From: Sphingobacterium spiritivorum ATCC 33861
Lineage (GTDB): Bacteria > Bacteroidota > Bacteroidia > Sphingobacteriales > Sphingobacteriaceae
Length of the DNA stretch: 64,000 nt
Direction: 5' to 3'
Assembly: GCF_000143765.1 (NCBI RefSeq)
Contig: NZ_GL379770.1
Span: 558,001-622,000 of the forward strand
The notes beneath the pieces are model-generated. The model was given only the letters and a program-made list of their open reading frames with translations, ran no database searches and had not been told where the DNA came from. Below are positions 37,659 through 46,684 of the stretch, piece by piece. Within the stretch, counting starts at the first letter, position 1, and every line of letters begins with the position of its first letter. The position numbers were made by a program, and so were the translations under genes.

Positions 37659-37829
37659 ATGAGTATAATATTTTTTCTGATCGGATGCAGCATTTTTGTA
37701 GCATTGATCTTCTTAGGAGCTTTTTTCTGGGCACACAAGACAGGGCAGAATGAGGATACATACACCCCTTCGGTTCGTATCTTATTTGACGATGAAGTAA
37801 GAGAGATACCTGCCAAAAAGCATAAATAA
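37659..37829 (+). CDS. ccoS: cbb3-type cytochrome oxidase assembly protein CcoS
   Basis: A 56-residue protein starting MSIIFFLIGCSIFVALIFLG, with one N-terminal membrane helix, then FFWAHKTGQNEDTYTPSVRILFDDE. The pattern of a short helix followed by FxWA..sGQ.dD...P..riL.dd is the CcoS family hallmark. CcoS is needed to insert cofactors into cbb3 oxidase. It is 187 bases after ccoI, which is its normal partner. The oxidase genes ccoN, ccoO and ccoP, which normally follow, are absent; the next gene is convergent and unrelated. Confidence 0.85.
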   Translation: MSIIFFLIGCSIFVALIFLGAFFWAHKTGQNEDTYTPSVRILFDDEVREIPAKKHK

Positions 37830-37849
37830 TCCTCTTTCTGCCGGTTGCT

Positions 37850-38704
37850 TTATTGTATAGGAAACGTTTTTCCGTTATCGTAAATACTGAGCCGGATATC
37901 ATCCCAGATAATCCTGCCTTCCTTGTTGACTTCAAGTTTGACCGGATTGCTGGCCACTACAACCTGAAACTGACCTACGACTTTTGCTTTTTTATTGTGA
38001 ATGAGAATCGCTGTACTCTCATCTATACCGATACATACCTTATCCGGATGTTCGGCTAAAGCTGAAAATAACCTGTTGTAACGGCTTCTCTTAATAAAAT
38101 GCTGATCAATAATAGCTGTGCGTATGAGGCCCATACCTTTTGCAGTGACTAAATTATCTTTGTTCAACCGGTTAAAGGTAGCCCGATAAGTAGAATCCTG
38201 TGCTTGCTCACCGGTAATCATCTGATCACTCATGATTGCTGCTCCCGCACTTGTACCTGCAATACAGGCTCCTTGCTGATATGCGCTGTGAATAGCATCA
38301 AATAAAGGAGAGTGCTCGACTACGGCCATGAATCTGTTCTGATCACCTCCGGTTATATATATGAGTTTTGCTTTTCTGACCGAATCTACCAGTCTGAGAT
38401 CTGATGCATCCGATTTAGAAAAATTTATAGCTGTTATTTTATGATCAGTTACTTCCTGCAACTGTTCTCTTATATCGGCTACAGAAGCATCTGCTACAGT
38501 ACTGGCCATAGGAAGTATCATAATATAATCACTGGCTGATAATGCTGCTGCATCTACCATGCTGCGGATCAGCTGCTGGTCTTTAGCACCGCCTCCGATA
38601 ATAAACAGAGAGCCTTTGGGCTCTTTCGTTTCTTTTGCAAAAGAGGATAAGGATAAGCACCCCAGACCAATGATCAGGAGTGCCTTAGTAAATTTTAATT
38701 TCAT
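37850..38704 (-). CDS. Secreted cyanophycinase (peptidase family S51)
   Basis: Serine exopeptidase of 284 residues with a signal peptide (LLIIGLGCLSLSSFA), so it acts outside the cytoplasm. Cyanophycinases cut the storage polymer cyanophycin (poly-Asp with Arg side chains) to beta-Asp-Arg dipeptides. The active-site features of CphB are all present: GGDQ with Q122, the nucleophile S152 in GTSAGA, and IIDQHFIKRSRYNRL with H202. It is the last gene of the susC-susD-isoaspartyl peptidase operon, two bases after the peptidase gene, and the two enzymes would work in sequence. Cytosolic and extracellular forms are both known in other bacteria. Confidence 0.9.
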   Translation of the reverse strand: MKLKFTKALLIIGLGCLSLSSFAKETKEPKGSLFIIGGGAKDQQLIRSMVDAAALSASDYIMILPMASTVADASVADIREQLQEVTDHKITAINFSKSDASDLRLVDSVRKAKLIYITGGDQNRFMAVVEHSPLFDAIHSAYQQGACIAGTSAGAAIMSDQMITGEQAQDSTYRATFNRLNKDNLVTAKGMGLIRTAIIDQHFIKRSRYNRLFSALAEHPDKVCIGIDESTAILIHNKKAKVVGQFQVVVASNPVKLEVNKEGRIIWDDIRLSIYDNGKTFPIQ

Positions 38705-38706
38705 AG

Positions 38707-39759
38707 TTACTTATAAATATATATTTCGATCTGACCATCTGCAGTGACCATACCACGGTACATACCTTCTGTATTAAAAGGCATAGCAAGATTGCCCGAT
38801 TTATCTAATGCAATCAGGCCACCGTCGCCTCCCATTTTCCCAATATTATCGATTACTATCTGACTCGCGATTTTGACCGGCTCCTGTTTATATTCCATTA
38901 AAGCAGATACCGTATAGGCAGCTACATTACGAATATAATATTCCCCCCATCCGGTGCAGGAAACGGCTACAGTCGCGTTGTTGGCATAAGTTCCGGCGCC
39001 AATGATCGGAGAATCTCCCACACGGCCAAACTTCTTATTGGTCATTCCACCCGTAGAAGTCCCGGCTGCCAGATTTCCGTTTTTATCGAGCGCCACACAG
39101 CCGACAGTCCCAAATTTGGAATCTTTGTTAACTATACCCAGACGTTGGCTCTGTTTCTGATCGTGATCCAGTTGTACTTTAGTGCTGTCCTCTTTTTTGA
39201 TTTTTTGCAGGGCATCCCATCTCATTTTTGTCCAGAAATAAGAAGGATCTACTATTTCAATGCCAGCTTGTTTGGCAAATAGTTCTGCACCTTTTCCTAC
39301 CATCATGACATGTTCGGATTTTTCCATTACTGCACGGGCAGCGCTGATCGGATTTTTGATAGTTGTCACTCCGGCTACAGCTCCGGCTTCCAGTGTTTTT
39401 CCATTCATAATGGAGGCATCCAGTTCGTTTTTGCCGTCATTGGTAAATACAGCCCCTTTCCCTGCATTAAATAAGGGAGAGTCTTCCATAACATGAATAG
39501 CCTGTTCTACTGCATCAAGACTTGATTTGCCATTTTTGATCTGCTCGTATCCTTTTTGTAAGGCCAGGGTCAGTGCATCTTTGTATGCTTTTTCCATCTC
39601 CGGAGTCATATTGGATCGCAGAATAGTGCCTGCACCGCCGTGGATAGCCAAAACATAGGTTTTATCAGGATTTGATGTTCGGAGAGGTGGATCAGATGCA
39701 TTTTTGAATGCAACCAAAGTAGTACCAATCAACAGTAGGATCATTATTGTTCTTTTCAT
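38707..39759 (-). CDS. Exported isoaspartyl peptidase/L-asparaginase (Ntn-hydrolase)
   Basis: Threonine hydrolase of 350 residues related to plant-type asparaginase and E. coli IaaA. A signal peptide (TIMILLLIGTTLVAF) precedes the mature enzyme. It shows AIHGGAGT, SPLFNAGKGAVFTNDG, the autocleavage site FGTVG with nucleophile T218, and STGGMTNKKFGRVGDSPIIGAGTYANN, then the GGDGG loop. Such enzymes split beta-aspartyl dipeptides, including beta-Asp-Arg, the product of cyanophycinase. It sits between susD and the cyanophycinase gene (18 and two bases away), in line with a joint pathway. Confidence 0.92.
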   Translation of the reverse strand: MKRTIMILLLIGTTLVAFKNASDPPLRTSNPDKTYVLAIHGGAGTILRSNMTPEMEKAYKDALTLALQKGYEQIKNGKSSLDAVEQAIHVMEDSPLFNAGKGAVFTNDGKNELDASIMNGKTLEAGAVAGVTTIKNPISAARAVMEKSEHVMMVGKGAELFAKQAGIEIVDPSYFWTKMRWDALQKIKKEDSTKVQLDHDQKQSQRLGIVNKDSKFGTVGCVALDKNGNLAAGTSTGGMTNKKFGRVGDSPIIGAGTYANNATVAVSCTGWGEYYIRNVAAYTVSALMEYKQEPVKIASQIVIDNIGKMGGDGGLIALDKSGNLAMPFNTEGMYRGMVTADGQIEIYIYK

Positions 39760-39777
39760 GTTATATAAGTTGAGCTG

Positions 39778-41187
39778 CTAATTTGAATAATTCGGATTTT
39801 GAATCATATTTTTGTTGACCGACATTTCTGTTGCCGGGATCGGGAAGTTGTACTGAGCTTTACCGGACTCTAATGTTAATGCTCCGGATGTATTAACTGC
39901 ATCCTGTGCCGAACGTTGTACAGGCAGATTTCTACGCTTCAGGTCAAAGAAGCGGTGTCCTTCGTAAGCCAGTTCTTTGTAGCGTTCCGTATAGATCTCA
40001 CGTATCAGTGCTTCTTTATCTGCAAATGTCTGGTCAGTATAACCGGTAATTCTGGATTTGCGAAGCTGATTCAGATCTGCAGTACCTAACAATTGGTTTG
40101 GTGTTTCGGCATATGCCTCTGCCCGTATCAGGTACATTTCGCCTGTCCGGAAAAGCTTGATATTAGTCAGTCCAGGAGCATCAGAACTACGACCAACATA
40201 TTTTTTGATTAAATACGGAGATTTTCCTGCACCTCTGTCGGGATCATATGTGATATAACTCGAATAACGGATATCATTGTCCTTGTCAAATAAATTTAAC
40301 AGTTTACTGGAAGGTGCAAATAAAGCAATCCCACCGTCTTCTCTGAACAGAAAACTTCCGATTCTGGAGTCACTGGCTTCAGACTTCTTTAAAGACCAGA
40401 TAACTTCATCTTCTGACTGATCGGTCCATATTCTGGCAAAGTTTTGTTGGGAAGCCAAAGGTTTGGCATTGATTGCGGCTGTAGAAGCGGATATCGCTAA
40501 AGGCCAGTCTTTGCTGTATAAGGCGGTACGGGCCAGAATTGCATAAACAGCAGGTTTGGATATCCGGCTTACAGATGCTTCATCTCCGATCAGACTGAGT
40601 GCTTCATTTAAATCGGTTTTTACAAAATTGACCACTTCCTGTACCGTATTCCGGGCAGGATAGCTGATTTTGGATTCCAGCATATAAGGAATTGCCAGAT
40701 TAGCGGGTTCATATCCACCTGAAAAAGCTCTTAACAGTTCCAGATGTGCATAAGCCCGGATAGCCAGTAACTCACCTCTATAATGCCCTTTTTTAGTTTC
40801 ATCTACATTCGTAAGTTTTTCTAATCCGGTCAAAACACGGTTCGTTCTGTCAATGACAATATAGTATTCCCTAAAAGCACTTGTTACAGAACTACTGCTG
40901 GCTGTATATAGCCAGCGATAGGCATTGGTATTGCTAACTACGTTTTCCGCAGGCATAATGGCTTCATCAGAGACTGTGACATTATTTTCTATTAAAGTAT
41001 AATCTATGGCAGCATAGGCACCTTTTATACCCATGTCTATATCTTCCAGATTGCGAAATGCCTTGTCCGGATCTATGCCGTCTGTTGGTTTGATATCCAG
41101 TTCGTTACAGGCAAGAAAAGAAAGCAAACTTACCGGAAGGATGATTGTCCAAACTATTTTTTTGAATAACATTATATTTCTTTTCAT
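39778..41187 (-). CDS. SusD/RagB family outer-membrane substrate-binding lipoprotein
   Basis: Surface lipoprotein of 469 residues that forms the lid of the adjacent SusC transporter. The signal peptide ends in LLSFLAC. TPR-like repeats typical of SusD (KGHYRGELLAIRAYAHLELLRAFSGGY) and the C-terminal IREIYTERYKELAYEGHRFFDLKRR are present. ATG 41187 is preferred; ATG 41205 would overlap susC by 14 bases and only lengthen the N-terminus. It is the second gene of the operon. The ligand is unknown, but the following peptidase genes point to a peptide-like polymer or its fragments rather than a glycan. Confidence 0.93.
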   Translation of the reverse strand: MKRNIMLFKKIVWTIILPVSLLSFLACNELDIKPTDGIDPDKAFRNLEDIDMGIKGAYAAIDYTLIENNVTVSDEAIMPAENVVSNTNAYRWLYTASSSSVTSAFREYYIVIDRTNRVLTGLEKLTNVDETKKGHYRGELLAIRAYAHLELLRAFSGGYEPANLAIPYMLESKISYPARNTVQEVVNFVKTDLNEALSLIGDEASVSRISKPAVYAILARTALYSKDWPLAISASTAAINAKPLASQQNFARIWTDQSEDEVIWSLKKSEASDSRIGSFLFREDGGIALFAPSSKLLNLFDKDNDIRYSSYITYDPDRGAGKSPYLIKKYVGRSSDAPGLTNIKLFRTGEMYLIRAEAYAETPNQLLGTADLNQLRKSRITGYTDQTFADKEALIREIYTERYKELAYEGHRFFDLKRRNLPVQRSAQDAVNTSGALTLESGKAQYNFPIPATEMSVNKNMIQNPNYSN

Positions 41188-41191
41188 GATC

Positions 41192-44100
41192 TTAGAATTT
41201 AACATTTAAACCAGCAGTATATGTTCTTGGTGCAGGATATTGGAAGCGGCCTCTGGCTTCACTGTTCTCAGGATCCAGACCTCTCCATGAAGTCCAGGTA
41301 AGTAGATTTTGTCCCTGAAAAAATATCCGTACCCCTTTTACAAAACCGATTTTAGACAAGGCTGACTGTGGCAGGTTGTAACTCAGATTGACATTACGAA
41401 GACGGAGAAAGGATGCATCTTGTATATCCTTGGATGTATATTGTCTCGGGATATCTATACGTTGTAAGATGGCCTGATCTCCGGCTTTTTTCCACCGGTT
41501 TTCCAACATGCGTATAGATTGATTACTGGTCATATAATCTGCGTTTTCATTGTAGAAATCTTCATTATTCCAGCGTTGTACATTCGTCACAAAAGAGAAT
41601 AAGGCATCCAATGTCAGGTCTTTCCAACGTAATCCGGTGGTAAATCCTCCGATAAATGAAGGGTATAACGTGCCGGACTTGGTGACACTTTGAGAGGACT
41701 CATCATAAGTAGTGGTAATAGAACCGTCCCGATTGTAATATTGTGGTTCTCCTGTATCCGGATTGACACCCGCCCATTCAGGAGCATAATATGTACCATA
41801 AGGCATGCCTACTTTTAAGATACGGGTATCTCCGTCAAGCATTTCATCCGTTACATCAGATATAAACAAAATTTTATTTTTATTATAAGCTCCGTTTACA
41901 CCCAGGGTAAAACCGAAGTCATCTTTATTGATGACATCTCCCTGAACACTGAACTCCACCCCACGATTTCTCATCTTTCCGGAACTAAGTGAAAGGATAT
42001 CAAACCCAGATGTTAAAGAAGGTGGCTGGTCAATAAACATATTTCTGGTGAGCTTATTATAATAGTCAGCAGAAATTCTCAGCCTTTTCTTTGGAAACAA
42101 CTCCAGATCAAATCCGGCATTGAATTCATCTACGTACTCCCAGTCAAATTGAGGATTCCCGGCTGTGGCAGGACGGATGGCGGTTTCTCCTCCATAAGAA
42201 ATATCCGTCAGATAGGTCGCCAGATATAAGAAATCACTTGCAAACTGACTGGCTGTAGTACCGTAACTTGCCCGTATATTCAGTCCTTGTATAAGCGTGC
42301 TACCCTGTAAAAAATCTTCTCCTTTTACATTCCAGTTGGCTCCAACCGAATAGAATCCATGCCAGCGGTTTTCTCTAGCTACTTTTGTAGATCCGTCATA
42401 ACGGTAACTGGCGGTCAGTGAATATTTATTAGCGTACGAGTATCTTCCAGCACCTAAAAAGGACGTTAATGCACTTCTGGTACGTCCTCCGTTTATTCCC
42501 GGAAGAAAGACAGCGCTGACGTTGACTCCTGCAGGAGTTTCGGGTTGCCGCCCATCTATACCGTATCCCTGATAACCAAATGCGCGATAGCGATCATACA
42601 AATATTCGAAATATCCGGAAAACTCTACATTATGCTCGTCTGCAAACGTGTTCTGATAAGTCAGTCCGGATGTGGAAATAAGACTGGTAGTTCGGGCATA
42701 TCCTTCTCCGAACAAGCCTTTCCCGCCAATGGTAGGTGCACGGTTACGCGACCCGTAGTATGAATCCGGATTAATATAATCTTGTGTTACTGTATTTTTA
42801 TAGTCAATTCCCAGACGGGTATGGGCTCTTAGTTGTGGTGTAATCTGATACGCCAGATTCATCCCTATATTGGTGCTGAACAGTTCGCTTTTGCTGCTTG
42901 AATTGAGCAAACGTTCCAGACCGGCACTTCCTTCGCGCTGATCAAGAATATTATAGTCATCTTCATTTCCAAAGTGAATCAATGTGCCGTCGGGAGCGTA
43001 AGGGTATTCATAAGGCAATGCATAAAATACGGAAGCCATAGATGATCCGACTCTGCTTTCGCCTACACCTTCTGTGAAGCTGGAGTTGGAATAGCCAATA
43101 GTTACATTTACACCTCCGGAAAATTTGTTCATATTAAAATCTACATTACTGCGAAGGGTATACCTTTCCAGACCAGAGCGTACAGCTACACCATCCTGTT
43201 TATAGTATCCCACACTATTAAAGAAACGTACATTTTCATTTCCGCCACTCAGACTCGCCTGTTGTTCCATGAATTTTCCGGTCTGAAAGAAATAATCTCT
43301 CCAGTCTACATTCAGTCCGCGGAGACTATCCAGAATACGGCCGGCATTGGCAGCTTCTGCAGGTGTCCAGTTGGCATTAGCCGGATTTTTGGAAGAATAT
43401 GTCCAGCCCGGGCCGATATCATCATCCATCTCAAGCCCCACCTCTTCCTCAAAACGCAGACGTTGTTCACTGTTCATCATCTGAAATTTCGGACGGGTTA
43501 GTTTGGAAACTCCATATTGAGAGGTGTAATTAACAGATAATCCGCCTGCTTTTCCTTTCTTGGTCGTAATAACGATAACTCCGTTAGACCCCCTTGATCC
43601 GTACAGTGACTTCGCAGAAGCATCACGTAAAACGGTTACGTTCTCAAAATCATTGGAATTATAATTTTTGAGCTCCGATGCGGAAATTGGAATACCATCC
43701 ACCACATACAAAGGGGTTGTTACTCCGTTGATACTCCCTACACCACGGATAATCACACTGGCATTGGCTCCGGGCTGTCCCGAACTGGCCAGTACACTCA
43801 TTCCCGGTACACGTCCCTGTAATACCTGATCCAGAGAAGCCATAGGCACCTGTTCAATGGCTTTAGCCTGAATGGTCGTGGCCACATTACTGGAAAGCTT
43901 CTTCGAATAGCTTGTATAACCTGTAATGGTAATGTCTTCCAGAACAACGCTGGAATTGGACAAAGTGATGGTCATAGGGCCCGTATCTGATACCGTATAT
44001 TGGAGGGCATCATAGCCTACATAGGTAAAGGCCAGTTTATCGGATACTTTTCCCTGAATGCTGAATGTGCCGTCAGCTGAAGATTGTACCGTAAGGTTAG

Positions 44101-44305
44101 TGCTCAGGTTTTTGATCGTAACTCCGGCAATCCCTTCTCCTTTTTCGTTGACAACCTTTCCTCTTAATGTAGTCTGGTAAGCAGAAAAAACAGGAGGAGA
44201 GGACTTTATAGCCGCACTTTCTTTTGCAAAAGAATCTACCGGATGCTGGAGTTGAAAGGATAACCCCAGAATCAAAAGTGCATGCATATGCATTTTTACT
44301 TTCAT
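41192..44305 (-). CDS. SusC/RagA family TonB-linked outer-membrane transporter
   Basis: TonB-dependent transporter of 1037 residues, first gene of the operon. After a signal peptide it has a carboxypeptidase-like domain (TLRGKVVNEKGEGIAGVTI to LAFTYVGYD), a TonB-box region, a plug with SLDQVLQGRVPGM and YVVDGIPI, and a 22-strand barrel ending in an aromatic Phe (LNVKF). There is no N-terminal STN signalling domain and no ECF sigma or anti-sigma gene next to it, so regulation is not of the FecIR kind. SusC pairs with SusD to import oligomers too large for porins. Confidence 0.94.
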   Translation of the reverse strand: MKVKMHMHALLILGLSFQLQHPVDSFAKESAAIKSSPPVFSAYQTTLRGKVVNEKGEGIAGVTIKNLSTNLTVQSSADGTFSIQGKVSDKLAFTYVGYDALQYTVSDTGPMTITLSNSSVVLEDITITGYTSYSKKLSSNVATTIQAKAIEQVPMASLDQVLQGRVPGMSVLASSGQPGANASVIIRGVGSINGVTTPLYVVDGIPISASELKNYNSNDFENVTVLRDASAKSLYGSRGSNGVIVITTKKGKAGGLSVNYTSQYGVSKLTRPKFQMMNSEQRLRFEEEVGLEMDDDIGPGWTYSSKNPANANWTPAEAANAGRILDSLRGLNVDWRDYFFQTGKFMEQQASLSGGNENVRFFNSVGYYKQDGVAVRSGLERYTLRSNVDFNMNKFSGGVNVTIGYSNSSFTEGVGESRVGSSMASVFYALPYEYPYAPDGTLIHFGNEDDYNILDQREGSAGLERLLNSSSKSELFSTNIGMNLAYQITPQLRAHTRLGIDYKNTVTQDYINPDSYYGSRNRAPTIGGKGLFGEGYARTTSLISTSGLTYQNTFADEHNVEFSGYFEYLYDRYRAFGYQGYGIDGRQPETPAGVNVSAVFLPGINGGRTRSALTSFLGAGRYSYANKYSLTASYRYDGSTKVARENRWHGFYSVGANWNVKGEDFLQGSTLIQGLNIRASYGTTASQFASDFLYLATYLTDISYGGETAIRPATAGNPQFDWEYVDEFNAGFDLELFPKKRLRISADYYNKLTRNMFIDQPPSLTSGFDILSLSSGKMRNRGVEFSVQGDVINKDDFGFTLGVNGAYNKNKILFISDVTDEMLDGDTRILKVGMPYGTYYAPEWAGVNPDTGEPQYYNRDGSITTTYDESSQSVTKSGTLYPSFIGGFTTGLRWKDLTLDALFSFVTNVQRWNNEDFYNENADYMTSNQSIRMLENRWKKAGDQAILQRIDIPRQYTSKDIQDASFLRLRNVNLSYNLPQSALSKIGFVKGVRIFFQGQNLLTWTSWRGLDPENSEARGRFQYPAPRTYTAGLNVKF

Positions 44306-44569
44306 AAGTGTAGTATTAAGGTTAGTAGTTGAAGAAAAGGTGATAATTAATTAAACATTATTTTGATAGTCTAATGTAATTATTAATCTATTAAAAAGCA
44401 AAATATTAAAAAGGTAAAGGAGATTCTATATTATTTCTTTATTTAATCAGGTTTTGTCATAAAATTAAAATGAATGTATAATTTTAGTTGCAACCTTTCA
44501 GGTTTGTTAAAAATATCTTATTTTCAGAGCTATTTATCATATAACCTGACAAGCATATTATAAGCCTAC

Positions 44570-45277
44570 ATGAAACGTTATTTAATTCCTTTTTTCTTTT
44601 TGATTTTATACAGCACAGCGCTAAGGGCTCAGGATAAGAAAACGCTTTCTTTCGGTTCGGAGATTCCATTGAGCACCCTGAATGGTAATACGAATATAAA
44701 AGCAAAACCTATTCAATGGATAGATGTGAATACCAGTCCGGAAACGTGGTTTAAGCAAAAGGATCTGCTGATTTGCAAAGGACTCCCGATAGGAGTGATG
44801 CGATCGGAAAAGATGTATGAGAATTTTATCCTGCATGTAGAGTGGAAGCATATGGAAGCGGGGGGTAATTCAGGTGTGTTTATCTGGTGCGATGCCGTTC
44901 CGCAGGAAGGTACACGTCTTCCGGCGGGCGTAGAGGTGCAGATGCTGGAACTGGATTGGGTTAATCAGCATATCAGAGATGGTGTCAAGCCGCCGATCGC
45001 ATACGTACACGGAGAGCTTTTCGGTGCAGGAGGAGTGACGACCATTCCGGATAATCCTCGCGGAGAACGCAGTAAGTCAATAGAAAACCGGGCAAAAGGA
45101 AAAGGAGAATGGAATACCTATGAGGTCGTCTGTGTGGACGGTACAGTCAAACTTTCGGTTAACGGCAAGTTTGTCAACGGAGTTCGCCAATCCTCTTCCA
45201 GTAAAGGATACTTGTGTCTTGAATCAGAAGGAGCCGAAATACATTTTCGTAATTTAAGGATTATAGAGCTGCCATAA
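44570..45277 (+). CDS. DUF1080 family (3-keto-disaccharide hydrolase-like) exported protein
   Basis: Exported protein of 235 residues with a signal peptide ([18 protein letters not shown]). It has the concanavalin-like beta-sandwich features of DUF1080: [35 protein letters not shown], then [22 protein letters not shown] and a C-terminal [13 protein letters not shown]1080 proteins include 3-keto-glycoside hydrolases and many sugar-binding proteins of unknown activity. It is divergent from susC; the 264-base gap between them is AT-rich (about 75 percent) with no clear promoter match on either strand. Confidence 0.85.
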   Translation: MKRYLIPFFFLILYSTALRAQDKKTLSFGSEIPLSTLNGNTNIKAKPIQWIDVNTSPETWFKQKDLLICKGLPIGVMRSEKMYENFILHVEWKHMEAGGNSGVFIWCDAVPQEGTRLPAGVEVQMLELDWVNQHIRDGVKPPIAYVHGELFGAGGVTTIPDNPRGERSKSIENRAKGKGEWNTYEVVCVDGTVKLSVNGKFVNGVRQSSSSKGYLCLESEGAEIHFRNLRIIELP

Positions 45278-45293
45278 TCCTGTAATCCGTTGC

Positions 45294-45701
45294 TTAATAA
45301 TGGATGATCTGGTCAGCCTTCAGTATTTCAAATAATTTAATGACGCCGGGTACCTGAATAGCTTCATCCCGATAGGCAGCATAATCAAAGTAAGCTACCT
45401 GTTCAATCTCCTGACTTGCTGTAGGATGTATATCAGTATGATATGTAAAACATTCCTGCTCCATCATCAGTTGGTCTTCTCCATAAGCCGGAGCCTGAAT
45501 GTGTTTGTAATATTGAATATAAGCGGGATCTAATCTGACATTCAATTCTTCTTCTATTTCTCTTATCAAGGCCTGTTGTGCGGTTTCTCCCTGATCAATT
45601 TTGCCACCCGGCAGATACCAGGCTTTCTTGTTTTTGCTGAAAGCCAGTAGTATGCTATTTTCTTTTACAATAACCAATCCTGCCGTATCTAATTTTTTCA
45701 T
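45294..45701 (-). CDS. NUDIX hydrolase
   Basis: A 135-residue enzyme that would cleave nucleoside diphosphates linked to another group. The Nudix box GGKIDQGETAQQALIREIEEEL is complete (GX5EX7REUXEEXGU), with the metal-binding glutamates present. The preceding KAWYLPGGK and following FTYHTDI segments are common in small MutT-like enzymes. The substrate is not predictable. It is convergent with the DUF1080 gene and divergent from the DUF1572 gene. Confidence 0.88.
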   Translation of the reverse strand: MKKLDTAGLVIVKENSILLAFSKNKKAWYLPGGKIDQGETAQQALIREIEEELNVRLDPAYIQYYKHIQAPAYGEDQLMMEQECFTYHTDIHPTASQEIEQVAYFDYAAYRDEAIQVPGVIKLFEILKADQIIHY

Positions 45702-45758
45702 CTGTTCTAATTTGTTTTTAAAAGTAGGTATCTTTAAGGATACTTAAAAATAAAGAAT

Positions 45759-46322
45759 ATGGCTTATCTGGTAAGTGTTCTAAAGCAATTTGAATATTAT
45801 AAAAATCTTGCAGATTCTACTTTTGTGCAATTGAATGATCAGCAACTTTTCTGGTTGTCTCATGAAGACAGTAACAGTATTGCGCTTATTATACAGCATC
45901 TGGCCGGAAATATGTTATCCAGATGGACAAACTTTCTGACAGAAGACGGGGAGAAATCCTGGCGAAACAGAGATGAGGAATTTGAGCTACAATACGCCAA
46001 CAGAGATGAATTACTGACCTACTGGGAATCAGGCTGGGATTGTCTGTTTGGAGTGCTTCGCGGATTGAAGGAATCCGATCTGGATCGTATTATTTATATT
46101 CGAAATCAGGGACATTCTGTACTGGAAGCTATTAACCGCCAACTCGCGCACTATCCTTATCACGTTGGACAGATAGTTATATTGGGAAAGATGCAGGCCG
46201 GCTCCAACTGGAAAAGTCTTTCCATACCTAAAGGAAAATCCCAGACGTATAATCAGGAAAAGTTTGCTCAGAAGCCTCATAGAGAGCATTTTACGGATGA
46301 AGTGCTAAAGCCGAAATCCTGA
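45759..46322 (+). CDS. DUF1572 (DinB-like four-helix superfamily) protein
   Basis: A 187-residue cytosolic helical protein. It has the DUF1572 pattern FEYYKNLADSTFVQLNDQQLFW, SIALIIQHLAGNMLSRWTNFLTEDGEK and HYPYHVGQIVILGKM, with histidines (QHLAGN and HYPYHVGQ) placed as the metal ligands of the DinB/YfiT superfamily. Members may be thiol-dependent or metal-dependent enzymes, but no activity is known for this subfamily. The ending KPHREHFTDEVL is a usual DUF1572 tail. Confidence 0.82.
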   Translation: MAYLVSVLKQFEYYKNLADSTFVQLNDQQLFWLSHEDSNSIALIIQHLAGNMLSRWTNFLTEDGEKSWRNRDEEFELQYANRDELLTYWESGWDCLFGVLRGLKESDLDRIIYIRNQGHSVLEAINRQLAHYPYHVGQIVILGKMQAGSNWKSLSIPKGKSQTYNQEKFAQKPHREHFTDEVLKPKS

Positions 46323-46384
46323 ATGCTGTAAAAGTGGCCTGATTGTTGGACTTCTGATGTATAGTAATTTTAAGTTAGAGAGAG

Positions 46385-46570
46385 ATGAAAAAAACTATTT
46401 TATACCTGGCCGCTCTGATTTTTGTATTAGGAACACTGGGTTCTTGTGCTACACATCACAGTCATGGTCGCGGAAATGGAGGAATGCCTCCGGGACAGGC
46501 AAAAAAAGTGTACGGAAAAAAATCTGCAAAGGAATTTGCTCCAGGTCAACAAAAAAAGAAACACCGATAA
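46385..46570 (+). CDS. Small glycine/lysine-rich lipoprotein
   Basis: A 61-residue lipoprotein: signal peptide ending in TLGSC, then a short mature part rich in His, Gly, Lys and Gln (HHSHGRGNGGMPPGQAKK, ending GQQKKKHR). Similar short Bacteroidota proteins are often labelled quinol oxidase subunit 4-like in databases, a name with little support. The start lies five bases after GAGAG, a weak ribosome site. It is a single gene. Confidence 0.65.
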   Translation: MKKTILYLAALIFVLGTLGSCATHHSHGRGNGGMPPGQAKKVYGKKSAKEFAPGQQKKKHR

Positions 46571-46684
46571 CATCAGTACATCACAGGAGCAGGGCTGTAC
46601 AGCCCTCTATCTGTAACAACAATGCGGTATAGTGAACGTCTGAGTCTGTAAAAAGAACCTATCCCTAATGTTTAGATAGATGAA

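Noticed and set aside
46591..46606. 16-base perfect palindrome AGGGCTGTACAGCCCT
   Set aside because: It follows the small lipoprotein gene but lacks a T run and has no matching copy nearby, so neither terminator nor operator can be supported.
46357..46632. Open frame of 91 codons overlapping the small lipoprotein gene
   Set aside because: The other frame has a clear lipoprotein signal peptide and a better start; both cannot be real over the same stretch.
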